From assembly GCF_003399445.1 (NCBI RefSeq), contig NZ_QUQO01000001.1:2291001-2355000 (forward strand): a stretch of DNA of 64,000 nucleotides, written 5' to 3'. Source of the stretch: Parvularcula marina. GTDB lineage: Bacteria; Pseudomonadota; Alphaproteobacteria; Caulobacterales; Parvularculaceae. Positions 51,080 through 59,888 of the stretch are shown here, in pieces (within the stretch, counting starts at the first letter, position 1; every line of letters starts with the position of its first letter). The position numbers and the translations under genes are program-made. Under the pieces are notes generated by a model. The model was given only the letters and a program-made list of their open reading frames with translations. It made no database searches and was not told the origin of the DNA.

Positions 51080-52513
51080 ATGATGACAAAACACTACACT
51101 GAGCTGACCGGCGCACTGGGCGATAAAATCCAGTTCGGTCCCCCGATGCATAGCGCGGAAGACTTCTTCAATAAGGCTGTGCCCGTCGTCTCAATTAATG
51201 GTGTGACCTACGAATTGAGGTCTATCGGCACGCTCGGCTTCACTCTTGTGGGTCCTCTACCAGAGGTTGTCAACGAGGATGACGATCCGCTTACGGCTGT
51301 TTTTACACAGTCGGGCCGTGAGATCTTCGAGACTAGAATTCTAAAACCCACACCGATTGATGATCAGGTCATCAATTGCCGCTGTTTTGACCGGGCCATC
51401 ACGCTTGAAAAGCTCGGCCATGCCAATGCCGCGGCTGTCGCAGCGGCAAGGGTCAGGGCGCCGAAGATCGCGCCAATGGATATTCCGACCGAGTACAAGG
51501 TCTTCTGTGCCGATACGCTCGACATCATGGCGACCTTGCGCCGTCAGGTCGAAGAAGAGATTTCACCCTTTGAGCAAGAGCTGACAGCCGAAGAGCGTCA
51601 CGAACTCGACAAGCAGATGGAAGAAGCGGTCGCCGACCAGTGGCTGCCCTTCCTTGAGCGGGCGAACAGCCTGGTCCTGCCTTTCAAGCACGACGTAGAG
51701 ATGCGTACCCGCATGAAGCGGTATACGGAGAATGTCGTGACCGGGGAGATGTGCAAGGGCGCACTCCAGCACCGCTGCTATTATAAGCCTCTTGGCTATC
51801 CGGGCGACTTCGAGATTATGAATGCGTTCTACGACAATGTGCCGCGCGGCGAGAACGCCTATACCCGGCTTGTCGATATGCTCGGCCTGATCGCCGGTCG
51901 GCCGGTTGCCAAGAGGATGCATTATCTGACGGCAGAACTTGAGCGCATGGTTGCGACATCCGACCGCCGGCACCATCACGTGATGAGTGTCGGCGCAGGC
52001 CCTGCGCGGGAGTTCAAGCGCTTCTTCGAGCGGGCGGGCAAGATCGATAACGGCTTCTCGATCACGCTGGTTGATCCGGAGACGCGGGCGCTCGAATGCG
52101 CGATCGGCAATATCTATTCCTCAGTGAAACACGGTGTTTCCTCGATCATGGTGTCGGGGATGAACACGTCCTTCACCGAGATGCTCCGGCCAAAGAGTAC
52201 TTTCCGGCATCTGCCGCCACAGGATTTCATCTATTCGGCGGGGCTGACGGATTATCTCAACACCAAGCTGACGAAGTCGATGGTGTCGAAGCTCTATGAC
52301 CTTGTCCGGCCGGGCGGGACTGTCCTCATCGGGAACGTCAATGACGCACCGAACGGCATGTACTGGTCGGCTGAATATGCTGTCGATTGGAGCATGTTCT
52401 TCCGCAACATGGCAGAGATGGAAGAGATCGCCGACGGCCTGCCGGGCAATCCGGAGATCACCGCGGATGAAAGCGGCTCCTATTTCATGCTGAAGCTGAC
52501 AAAGCCTGCTTAA
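51080..52513 (+). CDS. PhcB-like SAM-dependent methyltransferase with N-terminal PilZ-like domain
   Basis: 477 residues from ATG 51080 (GGGAG 3 bases upstream; ATG 51083 is equally possible; the frame opens at GTG 51041). Residues about 25-110 resemble a degenerate PilZ-type barrel (NGVTYELRSIGTLGFTLVGPLP) without the RxxxR motif. The C-terminal half is a class I methyltransferase of the group named after Ralstonia PhcB: CYYKPLGYPGDFEIMNAFY, VMSVGAGPAREFKRFF (SAM loop), ITLVDPETRALE, DFIYSAGLTDYLNTKLT and LVRPGGTVLIGNVND. PhcB makes the quorum signal 3-hydroxypalmitate methyl ester; whether this one does is unknown. The gene sits behind CtrA-type boxes and its stop overlaps the convergent sensor kinase by 4 bases. 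Confidence 0.75.
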   Translation: MMTKHYTELTGALGDKIQFGPPMHSAEDFFNKAVPVVSINGVTYELRSIGTLGFTLVGPLPEVVNEDDDPLTAVFTQSGREIFETRILKPTPIDDQVINCRCFDRAITLEKLGHANAAAVAAARVRAPKIAPMDIPTEYKVFCADTLDIMATLRRQVEEEISPFEQELTAEERHELDKQMEEAVADQWLPFLERANSLVLPFKHDVEMRTRMKRYTENVVTGEMCKGALQHRCYYKPLGYPGDFEIMNAFYDNVPRGENAYTRLVDMLGLIAGRPVAKRMHYLTAELERMVATSDRRHHHVMSVGAGPAREFKRFFERAGKIDNGFSITLVDPETRALECAIGNIYSSVKHGVSSIMVSGMNTSFTEMLRPKSTFRHLPPQDFIYSAGLTDYLNTKLTKSMVSKLYDLVRPGGTVLIGNVNDAPNGMYWSAEYAVDWSMFFRNMAEMEEIADGLPGNPEITADESGSYFMLKLTKPA

Positions 52514-53898
52514 GCGGCAGTTTTGGGCTGAGCTGCCGCGACACCTTCGGTGGCGGGCGGAATCACGATCTGCGCCAAGCATCCATGATCCGGGATCGAA
52601 CAGATATAGAGCTTGCCGCCGGCGATTCGCGTCAGTGTTCTGGAGAGTGATACGCCGATACCCAGCTTGTCACCGCCAAGCTTGCGGACATCCTCAACCT
52701 GCCGGAGTGCTTCGCCAGCAAGATCGAAATTCGAATTCGTGATCCCCGGCCCATCGTCACGAATCGAGATGATGTCTCCAATGCTCGTGACCTCAGAAGA
52801 AATCGTGATGGTGCTACCTGGCGGGCAATAACGAACGGCGTTGTCGATCAGCTCATCAAGCGCACGCGTCATATGCCGCGGATCGACGAAGATGTTCTCC
52901 TCGCCACATTCCAGATTGAGCGTAATGCGCTTGGTTTCTGCTGGGGTTTGGTGGCGGTAAATTGCTTCGCGGACGACACGGGTCGGTGTTGTCATCTGTG
53001 GGGAGGCCGGCAGCAGACCTGCGTCCGCACGGCTGTAATCCAGCAGACGCTGGCTCTGATGGCTCAGGCTCGTGCCGGCGCGGTAGATCTCTGACGCAAA
53101 GCTACGGGTTTCATCGCCCGGTCCATCAGGCTGATCTGTCTGCTCAATGATCTGGGCATAGCCGATAATCTGGTGAAGCGGCGTTTTGACGACATGGCCA
53201 AGCACGTTGAGCAGGGCGTTCTTCCGGTCGACTGAACGTTCGGCATCCTCAGCCATCTCAAGGACTTGCGCAAAGTAATGCTCGCGCTCGCGATAGGTCA
53301 TGAATTCCTTGCGGCGATTGCGCTCAAGGAAATAGTTCCCCGCGGCAGCGCCAAGGAAAATGCTGACCACCATGACCTGACCGGCGAGCAGATCGGGACC
53401 AGGTGCAAAGCCATGAGTTGCGATGACGAGGGTAATAGTCATGAAGCTCAGAAGGCCCGCACAGACCCTGAAATTGAGGCGCGCGACGGCGCTAAACTGA
53501 ACTGCGAGCTGAATTAGCCCGACATAATAGGGCGGTGTGTTCGATCCAATGGCCGCGATAATTCCGGCAAAGGAGACAGACACGATGGCGACGATGGCAA
53601 CAGTGATCCACATCATGTTGCGATAGCCCCATGGCGTGAATGTCAGCGCGAATAGGGCCAGCAGGAACGGAAAGCTGATGAGCCGCAATGTGACGGTAAA
53701 GGGCGCAAGGTCTCCGAGGACGATCCAGTCAAGGATCCCGTAGCCCAGATGGATGAAGGCGCCGGAGATCATAAGCAGCTGATCGAGACGTCCGCCCTGC
53801 GCAAGCGCAAATTTCCTGTAGGCACGCTCAAGGTCTTTATCCTTGAATCTTGCCGAGACAGGGTCGATCGCCGCTGGGGCAACGTTGGAACTAGGCAT
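52510..53898 (-). CDS. Six-helix membrane sensor histidine kinase
   Basis: 462 residues from ATG 53898 (GTG 53904 is possible). The N-terminal half has about six hydrophobic helices (e.g. FTVTLRLISFPFLLALFAL; MMWITVAIVAIVSVSFAGIIAA; LLAGQVMVVSIFLGAAAGNYF) after a cytoplasmic FKDKDLERAYRKF start. The kinase core follows: LNVLGHVVKTPLHQIIGYAQII, HATPase motifs LDELIDNAVRYCPPGS, IRDDGPGIT and LGIGVSLSRTL. The phospho-acceptor His235 is present, but the neighbouring Glu/Asp of HisKA kinases (HE-LRTPL) is replaced by Val, which may lower autophosphorylation. No response regulator lies next to it. It faces the PhcB-like gene tail to tail. An inverted repeat CGTTAA-N9-TTAACG (53928-53948) lies upstream. 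Confidence 0.82.
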   Translation of the reverse strand: MPSSNVAPAAIDPVSARFKDKDLERAYRKFALAQGGRLDQLLMISGAFIHLGYGILDWIVLGDLAPFTVTLRLISFPFLLALFALTFTPWGYRNMMWITVAIVAIVSVSFAGIIAAIGSNTPPYYVGLIQLAVQFSAVARLNFRVCAGLLSFMTITLVIATHGFAPGPDLLAGQVMVVSIFLGAAAGNYFLERNRRKEFMTYREREHYFAQVLEMAEDAERSVDRKNALLNVLGHVVKTPLHQIIGYAQIIEQTDQPDGPGDETRSFASEIYRAGTSLSHQSQRLLDYSRADAGLLPASPQMTTPTRVVREAIYRHQTPAETKRITLNLECGEENIFVDPRHMTRALDELIDNAVRYCPPGSTITISSEVTSIGDIISIRDDGPGITNSNFDLAGEALRQVEDVRKLGGDKLGIGVSLSRTLTRIAGGKLYICSIPDHGCLAQIVIPPATEGVAAAQPKTAA

Positions 53899-53957
53899 CG
53901 TCACAAGGATGATGCCTAGACCAGTATCGTTAAAATTTTCGCTTAACGCGTGTGTCC

Positions 53958-55067
53958 TCAGACAAAATCTGATGCCGGACGATAAGACAGCCCCAGATCA
54001 CGAGCGACCGCTTCATGAGTGATGTCCCCTTCGGCCACATTCAGCCCTTCAAGAAGGTGCGGATTGCTGGCCAGTGCTGCCTTTGGACCCTTCCCTGCCA
54101 GCTCGATGATATAAGGCAGGGTGCGGTTGGCGAGGGCCACGGTCGAGGTGCGCGGCACGGCGCCTGGCATGTTGGCGACACAGTAATGAACGATGTCGTC
54201 GACGATATAGGTCGGATTGTCGTGCGTTGTCGGTTTTGAGGTCTCAAAACAGCCGCCCTGATCGATCGCAATATCGACCAAGACCGCGCCTTTTTTCATT
54301 GTGCCCAGCATATCGCGGGTCACCAGTTTGGGCGCTGCGGCGCCGGGAATCAGAACCGCGCCGATGACGAGATCGGCGGTCTGTACGGCATCGGCGAGCG
54401 CGCCAGCGGTCGAATAGACTGTCTGGACCTGATTTTTGAACAGTGCATCGAGTTGCTCAAGGCGATTGATAGAACGGTCAAAGATCGTGACATCAGCCTG
54501 CATGCCGACGGCCATCTGTGCCGCGTTGAAGCCCGAGACCCCGCCGCCGATGATAACGACTTTCGCTGCGGCAACGCCGGGTACGCCGCCAAGCAGCATG
54601 CCGCGGCCGCCTTGCGATTTCTCAAGGCAATGTGCGCCGACTTGGACGGACATCCGGCCCGCAACTTCACTCATCGGCTTGAGGAGCGGCAGGCCGCCGT
54701 CGATGGCGGTGACCGTTTCATAAGCGATGGCCCAGGCTTTGGATTTCATCAGGCCTTCGGCCTGGCGCTTGTCCGCGGCGAGGTGAAGATAGGTGAAGAG
54801 CGTCTGCCCCTCGGACAGCATCTCGCATTCCTGCGGTTGCGGTTCCTTGACCTTGATGACCAGATCGGCCCCGAAAGCATCCGCAGCAGTCGGAACAATT
54901 TTGGCGCCCGCAGTTACATAGTCCTCGTCCGTGAAGTCGATTCCGACCCCGGCATTGGTCTCGACGACGACCTCATGGCCCAGTCGGGTGAGTTCCAGCA
55001 CACTGTCCGGGTTGAGCCCCACACGATGTTCGAGAGTTTTGATTTCCTTAGGTACACCAATGCGCAT
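53958..55067 (-). CDS. ald: Alanine dehydrogenase
   Basis: NAD-dependent conversion of L-alanine and pyruvate plus ammonium. 369 residues from ATG 55067, which has GGAGG 5 bases upstream; the open frame runs to 55268 but the extension is not conserved-looking. MRIGVPKEIKTLEHRVGLNP is the classic N-terminus; catalytic Lys and His lie in VIKVKEPQ and FTYLHLAAD; GGVPGVAAAKVVIIGGGVSGFNAAQMAVGMQADVTIFD is the Rossmann loop, and the later VDIAIDQGGCFET and VANMPGAVPRTST are family signatures. It fits the nitrogen-recycling genes nearby (gdhA, ast, glnD). Confidence 0.96.
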   Translation of the reverse strand: MRIGVPKEIKTLEHRVGLNPDSVLELTRLGHEVVVETNAGVGIDFTDEDYVTAGAKIVPTAADAFGADLVIKVKEPQPQECEMLSEGQTLFTYLHLAADKRQAEGLMKSKAWAIAYETVTAIDGGLPLLKPMSEVAGRMSVQVGAHCLEKSQGGRGMLLGGVPGVAAAKVVIIGGGVSGFNAAQMAVGMQADVTIFDRSINRLEQLDALFKNQVQTVYSTAGALADAVQTADLVIGAVLIPGAAAPKLVTRDMLGTMKKGAVLVDIAIDQGGCFETSKPTTHDNPTYIVDDIVHYCVANMPGAVPRTSTVALANRTLPYIIELAGKGPKAALASNPHLLEGLNVAEGDITHEAVARDLGLSYRPASDFV

Positions 55068-55488
55068 GGGGCCTCCGAGAGCGAGTTGTGATCCGGTCTT
55101 CTGAATGTCGCCGGCTGATGCGGGGCCGGTAAGCGCAAAACACCCGCTTGTCACCACCCATATGGAGCCTATCGGATGGTGTGTCGGGCGGAGCACAGGG
55201 GGGAGCAAAAAGCGGTCTGTGGCACCGCAGCATGAAGGAATGCCCTCAAGATAGCTTGCGTTTGACACAAGCTCGCCTCAAATTTCTGCTGGATTATGGA
55301 TCGCATCGCGGATTGATGCGTTTTTGGATCAAGCCGCATGTGCGGCGAAACGGCGTGAAAAAAGGCTTAATGGAAGGTTCCCTTCAGCCACTTTGATCGC
55401 TATGAAGTGAACGGGGTGTCATGTGTTGGCCGCGAGATTGCTACCATCCTTGACCAGCACCAAACGATCGGACCTTCAGGAGGGGATG
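55068..55488. other. 421-base divergent gap between ald and the OmpA-family gene
   Basis: No reliable gene was found. An 82-codon plus-strand frame (55148-55396) has an atypical composition and no ribosome binding site. Inverted repeats are visible at 55333-55346 (GCCGCA-TG-TGCGGC, perfect) and at about 55302-55318 (GCATC/GATGC). A TTGACA at 55262-55267 could be a -35 element but lacks a good -10. No Lrp-type regulator gene accompanies ald. Confidence 0.5.
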
Positions 55489-56670
55489 ATGAAATTTAAA
55501 CTCGCTCTGCTGGCTGCGGCGGGCTCAACTGCAATGTTCTCGAGCGCCATCGCGCAAGAAGACACAGGTTGGTACGGCGCTCTCGGCGCTGGCTATGTTT
55601 TCGAAAACGAAGTCGATTTCGAAAGCGCCAACTCTAATCCGGCTTTCGATTCTACGATCGACGCCAGTGACAACGTCGCCGTTTACGGCGCGCTTGGTAA
55701 GTACCTCAGCAATGGCTGGCGTACGGAACTCGAATTCGCGACGCGGACCCAGAATGTCGACTCGATTGACGGCGACGGCCTCGGCTTCGCTGGCTTCCCG
55801 ACCACGGCTTCTGATCTTGGCGACATCACGGTTTCGACCCTGATGGTCAACGCGTACAAAGAATTCGCGTTCGACATGAACGGCAAGATTTCGCCTTACC
55901 TCGGCGCAGGTATCGGTGCGGCTTACTTCCGTCCGGACTTCAACAACATCACCAGCCCGACGGCTGCAGATGCTGGCGGTCCGCAGTTCTCGAACCGTCT
56001 CGTTGTTGCTGACAGGGATTATGTCCCGGCTGCCCAAGGTATGGCTGGCCTGACGTATGACTTCGCCGACAACATGATGCTCGACCTTCGCTACCGTTAC
56101 CTCAAAACGGCTGAAGTCGACTATGGCGGGTACATGAACAGCGCTTTTGCTGACTTCTCGTCTGAGTATGACGCACACGAAGTGACTGCTGGTTTCCGTT
56201 GGAACTTCGGTGGCGCTCCGGTTGTCGTCGATACGCCGCCGGCTGTTCAGTACAAAACCTGCTTCGATGGCAGCCGCGTGGAAGTCACTGCTGACTGCCC
56301 GCCGCAAATCGAAACGACGACTGACGTCACGGCGAACATGGAGCCGCTCGTTGTCTACTTCGACTACGACAAGTCGAACCTGACTGACGCTGCGCGCACC
56401 CTGATTGCTGCACGCGCTGATGAAGCGATTGCTGCTGATGTTGCTGGCGTTAACGTCGAAGGTAACACGGACAGCTCCGGTTCTTCCGCTTACAACCAGG
56501 CCCTTTCGGCTCGCCGCGCTGGCGTTGTCCGTGATGCTCTGGTTTCCAACGGCATCGACTCGTCGATCATCACGGTCGAAGCTCTGGGCGAATCGAACCC
56601 GGCTAAACCGACTGCTGATGGTGTGCGCGAGCCGCTCAACCGTCGTACGGAAGTCACCTTCAGCTACTAA
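55489..56670 (+). CDS. OmpA-family outer-membrane protein
   Basis: Outer-membrane protein anchoring to peptidoglycan. 393 residues from ATG 55489 (AGGAGG 5 bases upstream; ATG 55486 would be too close). A signal peptide (MKFKLALLAAAGSTAMFSSAIAQ) precedes an eight-stranded barrel-type domain (TGWYGALGAGYVF, VYGALGKYLSNGWRTELEF, ISPYLGAGIGAAYF, MMLDLRYRYLKTAEVDY, HEVTAGFRWNFGG). After a Cys-x-Cys-spaced linker (KTCFDGSRVEVTADCPP) comes the OmpA peptidoglycan-binding domain (VYFDYDKSNLTDAARTLI, VNVEGNTDSSGSSAYNQALSARRAGVVRDAL, NRRTEV). Codon choice (many GCT, ACG, GTT, CTC) differs from neighbours and suggests high expression. A strong terminator follows. Confidence 0.93.
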   Translation: MKFKLALLAAAGSTAMFSSAIAQEDTGWYGALGAGYVFENEVDFESANSNPAFDSTIDASDNVAVYGALGKYLSNGWRTELEFATRTQNVDSIDGDGLGFAGFPTTASDLGDITVSTLMVNAYKEFAFDMNGKISPYLGAGIGAAYFRPDFNNITSPTAADAGGPQFSNRLVVADRDYVPAAQGMAGLTYDFADNMMLDLRYRYLKTAEVDYGGYMNSAFADFSSEYDAHEVTAGFRWNFGGAPVVVDTPPAVQYKTCFDGSRVEVTADCPPQIETTTDVTANMEPLVVYFDYDKSNLTDAARTLIAARADEAIAADVAGVNVEGNTDSSGSSAYNQALSARRAGVVRDALVSNGIDSSIITVEALGESNPAKPTADGVREPLNRRTEVTFSY

Positions 56671-56695
56671 GATCGCAAGATCTTCTGGCATTGGG

Positions 56696-56728
56696 ACCGG
56701 CGCCTCTCGGGGCGCCGGTTTCTTTTTG
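56696..56728 (+). terminator. Rho-independent terminator after the OmpA-family gene
   Basis: ACCGGCGCC (56696-56704) pairs perfectly with GGCGCCGGT (56711-56719) around a 6-base loop, followed by TTTCTTTTT. Confidence 0.93.
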
Positions 56729-56816
56729 TCCATCTGACGGGCTTTGGCCGCGAAAAGTGCCTGCCCGCCGGATTTGGTTAAGCCGGTCTTAAGCCTCCCG
56801 CATTCTAATCCGCCTC

Positions 56817-58997
56817 ATGGCCAACGGCAGCGGCCGCAAGGGCGGCACGTCATCACGAAAAACCAGCTCAACGCGCCGCCGCCAGCCCGCGCGACGGCGG
56901 ACGCCTGCCGCGCGTAAAAAAAGCCCGAAATTGAGCACCAAATCACGCGCGAAAAAAACGACTGCGTCTTCGTCAGCTCGCCGAAAGACCTCTTCTCCTG
57001 CGCGCCGCCGGACGGCTGCCCGGAAGAAGGCAGGTAGCGCAGGCTTTCCGTTATTCCGCCAGACCGGCAGGTTTTTCCTGCGGGCAACGACGGCGGCCTT
57101 CTTTCTTCTTGCTGCGGGGCTTGTGACGCTCCTGATCTATGGCCGAGGGCTTCCGCCAGTTGGGGATCTTGCTTCGGCGCGGAAGGAGCCGCGGGTCGAG
57201 ATCCACGCGGCGAATGGTGAAGTCATCGGTATTCGCGGCCAGGATCGGGGCCAGCCGATCGATGCGGCCGACCTCCCGCCCCATGTCGTCGGCGCTTTCC
57301 TCGCAACAGAGGACCGCAATTTCTATCACCATGTCGGGGTCAACCCGGTCGCGATTATCCGAGCCCTGATGGTCAACGTGAAGGCAGGCGATGTTGAGCA
57401 GGGTGGTTCGACTATCACCCAGCAGCTTGTTAAGAACCTCCTCCTCACGCCAGAGCAGAGCCTCCACCGCAAAGTGCAGGAAATGCTCCTGGCTCTGAAG
57501 ATTGAGGCGATGTATTCAAAGGACGAGATCCTCTCCTTCTACCTCAACGCCGTCTATTTCGGGAATGGCGCCTACGGGCTCGAGGCCGCCTCGCGCCGCT
57601 ATTTCGACAAGCGCCCCGAAGAGCTGAGCGTTGGTGAGGCAGCGGTGTTGGCGGGCCTCCTCAAAGCGCCCTCTCGCTTTGCGCCGACAGCGGATGAAAA
57701 CAAAGCGATCTCGCGGGCAAAAGTTGTCCTTGCTGCGATGGTCGACGCCGGTGTCATCACCCATGCCGAAGCAAAAGCTGTCTCTTTCACCCGGCTCGCC
57801 GATATTGCCGAGACCGACCATGCTGCGGCTTATGCTGCCGATTACGCCCTTGCAGAAGCTGCCCGCATCTTGGGCGGGGTCGAACAAGATCTCTTAATCG
57901 AGACGACCATCGATCTGCCCGCAACTCGTTCCTCTGCGACCGCGCGTGAAGTGATTGCCGCCAAGGATGATCTTTATACCCCGGAAGTGCAGGCCGCCGC
58001 TATTGTGCTTGATGAGAATGGCGCTATCCATGTCCTGATCGGCGGCAATGATTACCGCCAGAGCAGTTTCAACCGCGCCGTCCAGGCCAAGCGCCAGCCG
58101 GGTTCTGCCTTCAAGCCCTTCATCTATCTGACTGCGCTCGAAGAAGGCTTCCGCCCCGAAGACATGATCAATGACAAGAGGATCGAGATCGGGGACTGGG
58201 CGCCGAAAAATTACAAGGATACCTATGCCGGGATGGTGCCGCTATCCGAGGCGATGGCACGTTCGCTGAATGCCGCCGCGATTCGCCTGCAGGAAGAGGT
58301 GGGCCGCGAGAATGTGGTGGAGATTGCCAACCGCCTTGGCCTGAAGATTGATGATCCGGGTCCGTCCCTTGCCCTTGGTACTGTTGAAGTGACCCCGCTG
58401 GAGCTGGCAACCGCTTACCTGCCGCTGTCGGGTGGAGGGGTAGTTGCAGAGCCTTTCATCATTACAAGGATCAGCGCAGCAGACGGCACCGAACTTTATC
58501 ATCATGAGATAGAGCGCGCGCCGCGGCTGGCCGTCTCTCCGGACGTATTGGTGCCGTTTGATCACATGATGCGCGAAGTGGTGACGAACGGGTCGGGCCG
58601 TCGCGCAAAAATTGCCGGCCATTACGCGGCGGGTAAGACCGGGACTAGCCAGTCGAGCAGGGATGCCTGGTTTGCCGGATATGCCTCGGGGCTGGTTGGA
58701 GTGGTCTGGCTGGGCCGGGACGATGACCGCCCGATGGGCTCCGGTCACCGGGCGATGTCGGGTAGTCATGCACCGGCTGAATGGTGGTCATCGGTGATGA
58801 CAGCATCACTTGACGGTGTTCCGGCGCGCGAGCCGACGCCTTACGCACCGGAGCCGCGCTCGGACAAGCTCCTCTCCCATCTTGCAGCGATCCTCGGTGT
58901 ACGTGCGCCACGTGAGCGGCAAGGGCCGCCGCCAGCCAATATCGAGGATATTATTTCAGGTGAGGCGGGGCCAGACGCTTCAGGCTATTTCGAATGA
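56817..58997 (+). CDS. Class A penicillin-binding protein (PBP1A-type)
   Basis: Bifunctional peptidoglycan glycosyltransferase/transpeptidase in the inner membrane. 726 residues: a strongly basic, Ser/Arg/Lys-rich cytoplasmic tail (about 1-78), one membrane helix (about 85-105, FFLRATTAAFFLLAAGLVTLLI), the GT51 domain with catalytic Glu165 in ATEDRNFYHH, GGSTITQQLVKNLLLTPEQSLHRKVQEMLLALKIE and KDEILSFYLNAVYFG, and the transpeptidase domain with nucleophile S430-AFK, SLN (SxN) and K607-TG. All catalytic motifs are intact. The long basic tail is the only unusual feature. It is convergent with the YgjP-like gene, overlapping by 18 bases. Confidence 0.94.
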   Translation: MANGSGRKGGTSSRKTSSTRRRQPARRRTPAARKKSPKLSTKSRAKKTTASSSARRKTSSPARRRTAARKKAGSAGFPLFRQTGRFFLRATTAAFFLLAAGLVTLLIYGRGLPPVGDLASARKEPRVEIHAANGEVIGIRGQDRGQPIDAADLPPHVVGAFLATEDRNFYHHVGVNPVAIIRALMVNVKAGDVEQGGSTITQQLVKNLLLTPEQSLHRKVQEMLLALKIEAMYSKDEILSFYLNAVYFGNGAYGLEAASRRYFDKRPEELSVGEAAVLAGLLKAPSRFAPTADENKAISRAKVVLAAMVDAGVITHAEAKAVSFTRLADIAETDHAAAYAADYALAEAARILGGVEQDLLIETTIDLPATRSSATAREVIAAKDDLYTPEVQAAAIVLDENGAIHVLIGGNDYRQSSFNRAVQAKRQPGSAFKPFIYLTALEEGFRPEDMINDKRIEIGDWAPKNYKDTYAGMVPLSEAMARSLNAAAIRLQEEVGRENVVEIANRLGLKIDDPGPSLALGTVEVTPLELATAYLPLSGGGVVAEPFIITRISAADGTELYHHEIERAPRLAVSPDVLVPFDHMMREVVTNGSGRRAKIAGHYAAGKTGTSQSSRDAWFAGYASGLVGVVWLGRDDDRPMGSGHRAMSGSHAPAEWWSSVMTASLDGVPAREPTPYAPEPRSDKLLSHLAAILGVRAPRERQGPPPANIEDIISGEAGPDASGYFE

Positions 58998-59729
58998 GGC
59001 TGTCTCGACCGGCTCCGCGCCATAACGGAACAGGATGCGTCCTTCGTCCCGAAGCCAGCATTCATGGTCCCGATATTCCGGGCACATGAGATCTACCAGA
59101 TTCCAGAATGCGGAAGAGTGATCCATATGCCGCCGATGCGCGACCTCATGGGCAACGACATAATTCAGAACGGCGGTCGGTGCATGGGCGAGCCGCCAGT
59201 TGAAGGTCAGATCGCCTTTTGAGGAGCAGGAGCCCCAGCGCGATTTCATGTCGCGCACGCGTACCCGGCCAATTTCGACACCGATCATCGTGGCTTTCAT
59301 CTCGGCGCGGCTGCGGCAGACGGCCTGAACCTCACGTTTGAGAAGCCGGATGATAGAAGCTGTGGGATCCTTGCCTGCTGGCCCACCGATGACGAGTGTA
59401 TTGTCTTCAAGCTTTGGGGTCACCTGCTTGGGGCAATGGATAATCAGCCGATCCCTGCCCAATACCGGAATGCGAACCCCCGGCATAAAAGGCAGGGGTG
59501 GCGGCATTTCGTCAAGGCGGGAGCCGATCCAGTCCCGGCGGTTCTCCGCCATGGCTAGCGCGGCGCCGATATCTCTTTTGTGAGGACAGGTAATGCGCAC
59601 GCGGCCCGAGGGGTCGACCCGCATGATCAGCCGTTTGGCGCGGCGATCAACGCGCACGGTCACCGGCAAAGACCGGCCGCCCAGATCGATCGATCCCGCT
59701 TCGACGGTATGTACAGCGCGTTTTGTCAT
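58980..59729 (-). CDS. YgjP/WLM-type zinc metallopeptidase-like protein
   Basis: 249 residues from ATG 59729 (TTG 59741 would add four). The C-terminal half contains SRWGSCSSKGDLTFNWRLAHAP, then VLNYVVAHEVAHRRHMDHSSAFWNLV with the HExxH zinc site, the defining motifs of the YgjP (DUF45, SprT-like) family. Known relatives are assigned as M48-like metallopeptidases, and E. coli YgjP has been linked to UTP hydrolysis; the real substrate here is unknown. The N-terminal half is a beta-rich region (RAKRLIMRVDPSGRVRITCP) typical of the family. It overlaps the PBP gene at the 3' end and is divergent from mutS. Confidence 0.88.
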   Translation of the reverse strand: MTKRAVHTVEAGSIDLGGRSLPVTVRVDRRAKRLIMRVDPSGRVRITCPHKRDIGAALAMAENRRDWIGSRLDEMPPPLPFMPGVRIPVLGRDRLIIHCPKQVTPKLEDNTLVIGGPAGKDPTASIIRLLKREVQAVCRSRAEMKATMIGVEIGRVRVRDMKSRWGSCSSKGDLTFNWRLAHAPTAVLNYVVAHEVAHRRHMDHSSAFWNLVDLMCPEYRDHECWLRDEGRILFRYGAEPVETASFEIA

Positions 59730-59888
59730 CTGGCTTGGCAAGATGAATTCCCTTGCGAAGGCCCCTCTCTCCCCATTAGCTTAGCATATATTCGCCCTAT
59801 CTTTGTGGATATTTATCCCCCGCAAGATGACGCTTTCGCACTTGCCTTGGGGGGACTCCCGATAGCCTCATGCCGGAAAGGAGACGTC

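Noticed and set aside
55148-55396. 82-codon frame between ald and the OmpA-family gene
   Set aside because: No ribosome binding site, odd composition, lies in an AT-richer divergent promoter region with inverted repeats.
55525-56733. 402-codon minus-strand open frame opposite the OmpA-family gene
   Set aside because: It is antisense to a gene with clear signal peptide, barrel and OmpA domain; the open frame results from the strong codon bias of the highly expressed gene. Its translation is Val/Arg-rich without recognisable domains.
59580-59888. N-terminal extension of mutS of about 100 codons
   Set aside because: It crosses the divergent YgjP-like gene, and ATG 59889 has an excellent ribosome binding site and the expected MutS N-terminus.
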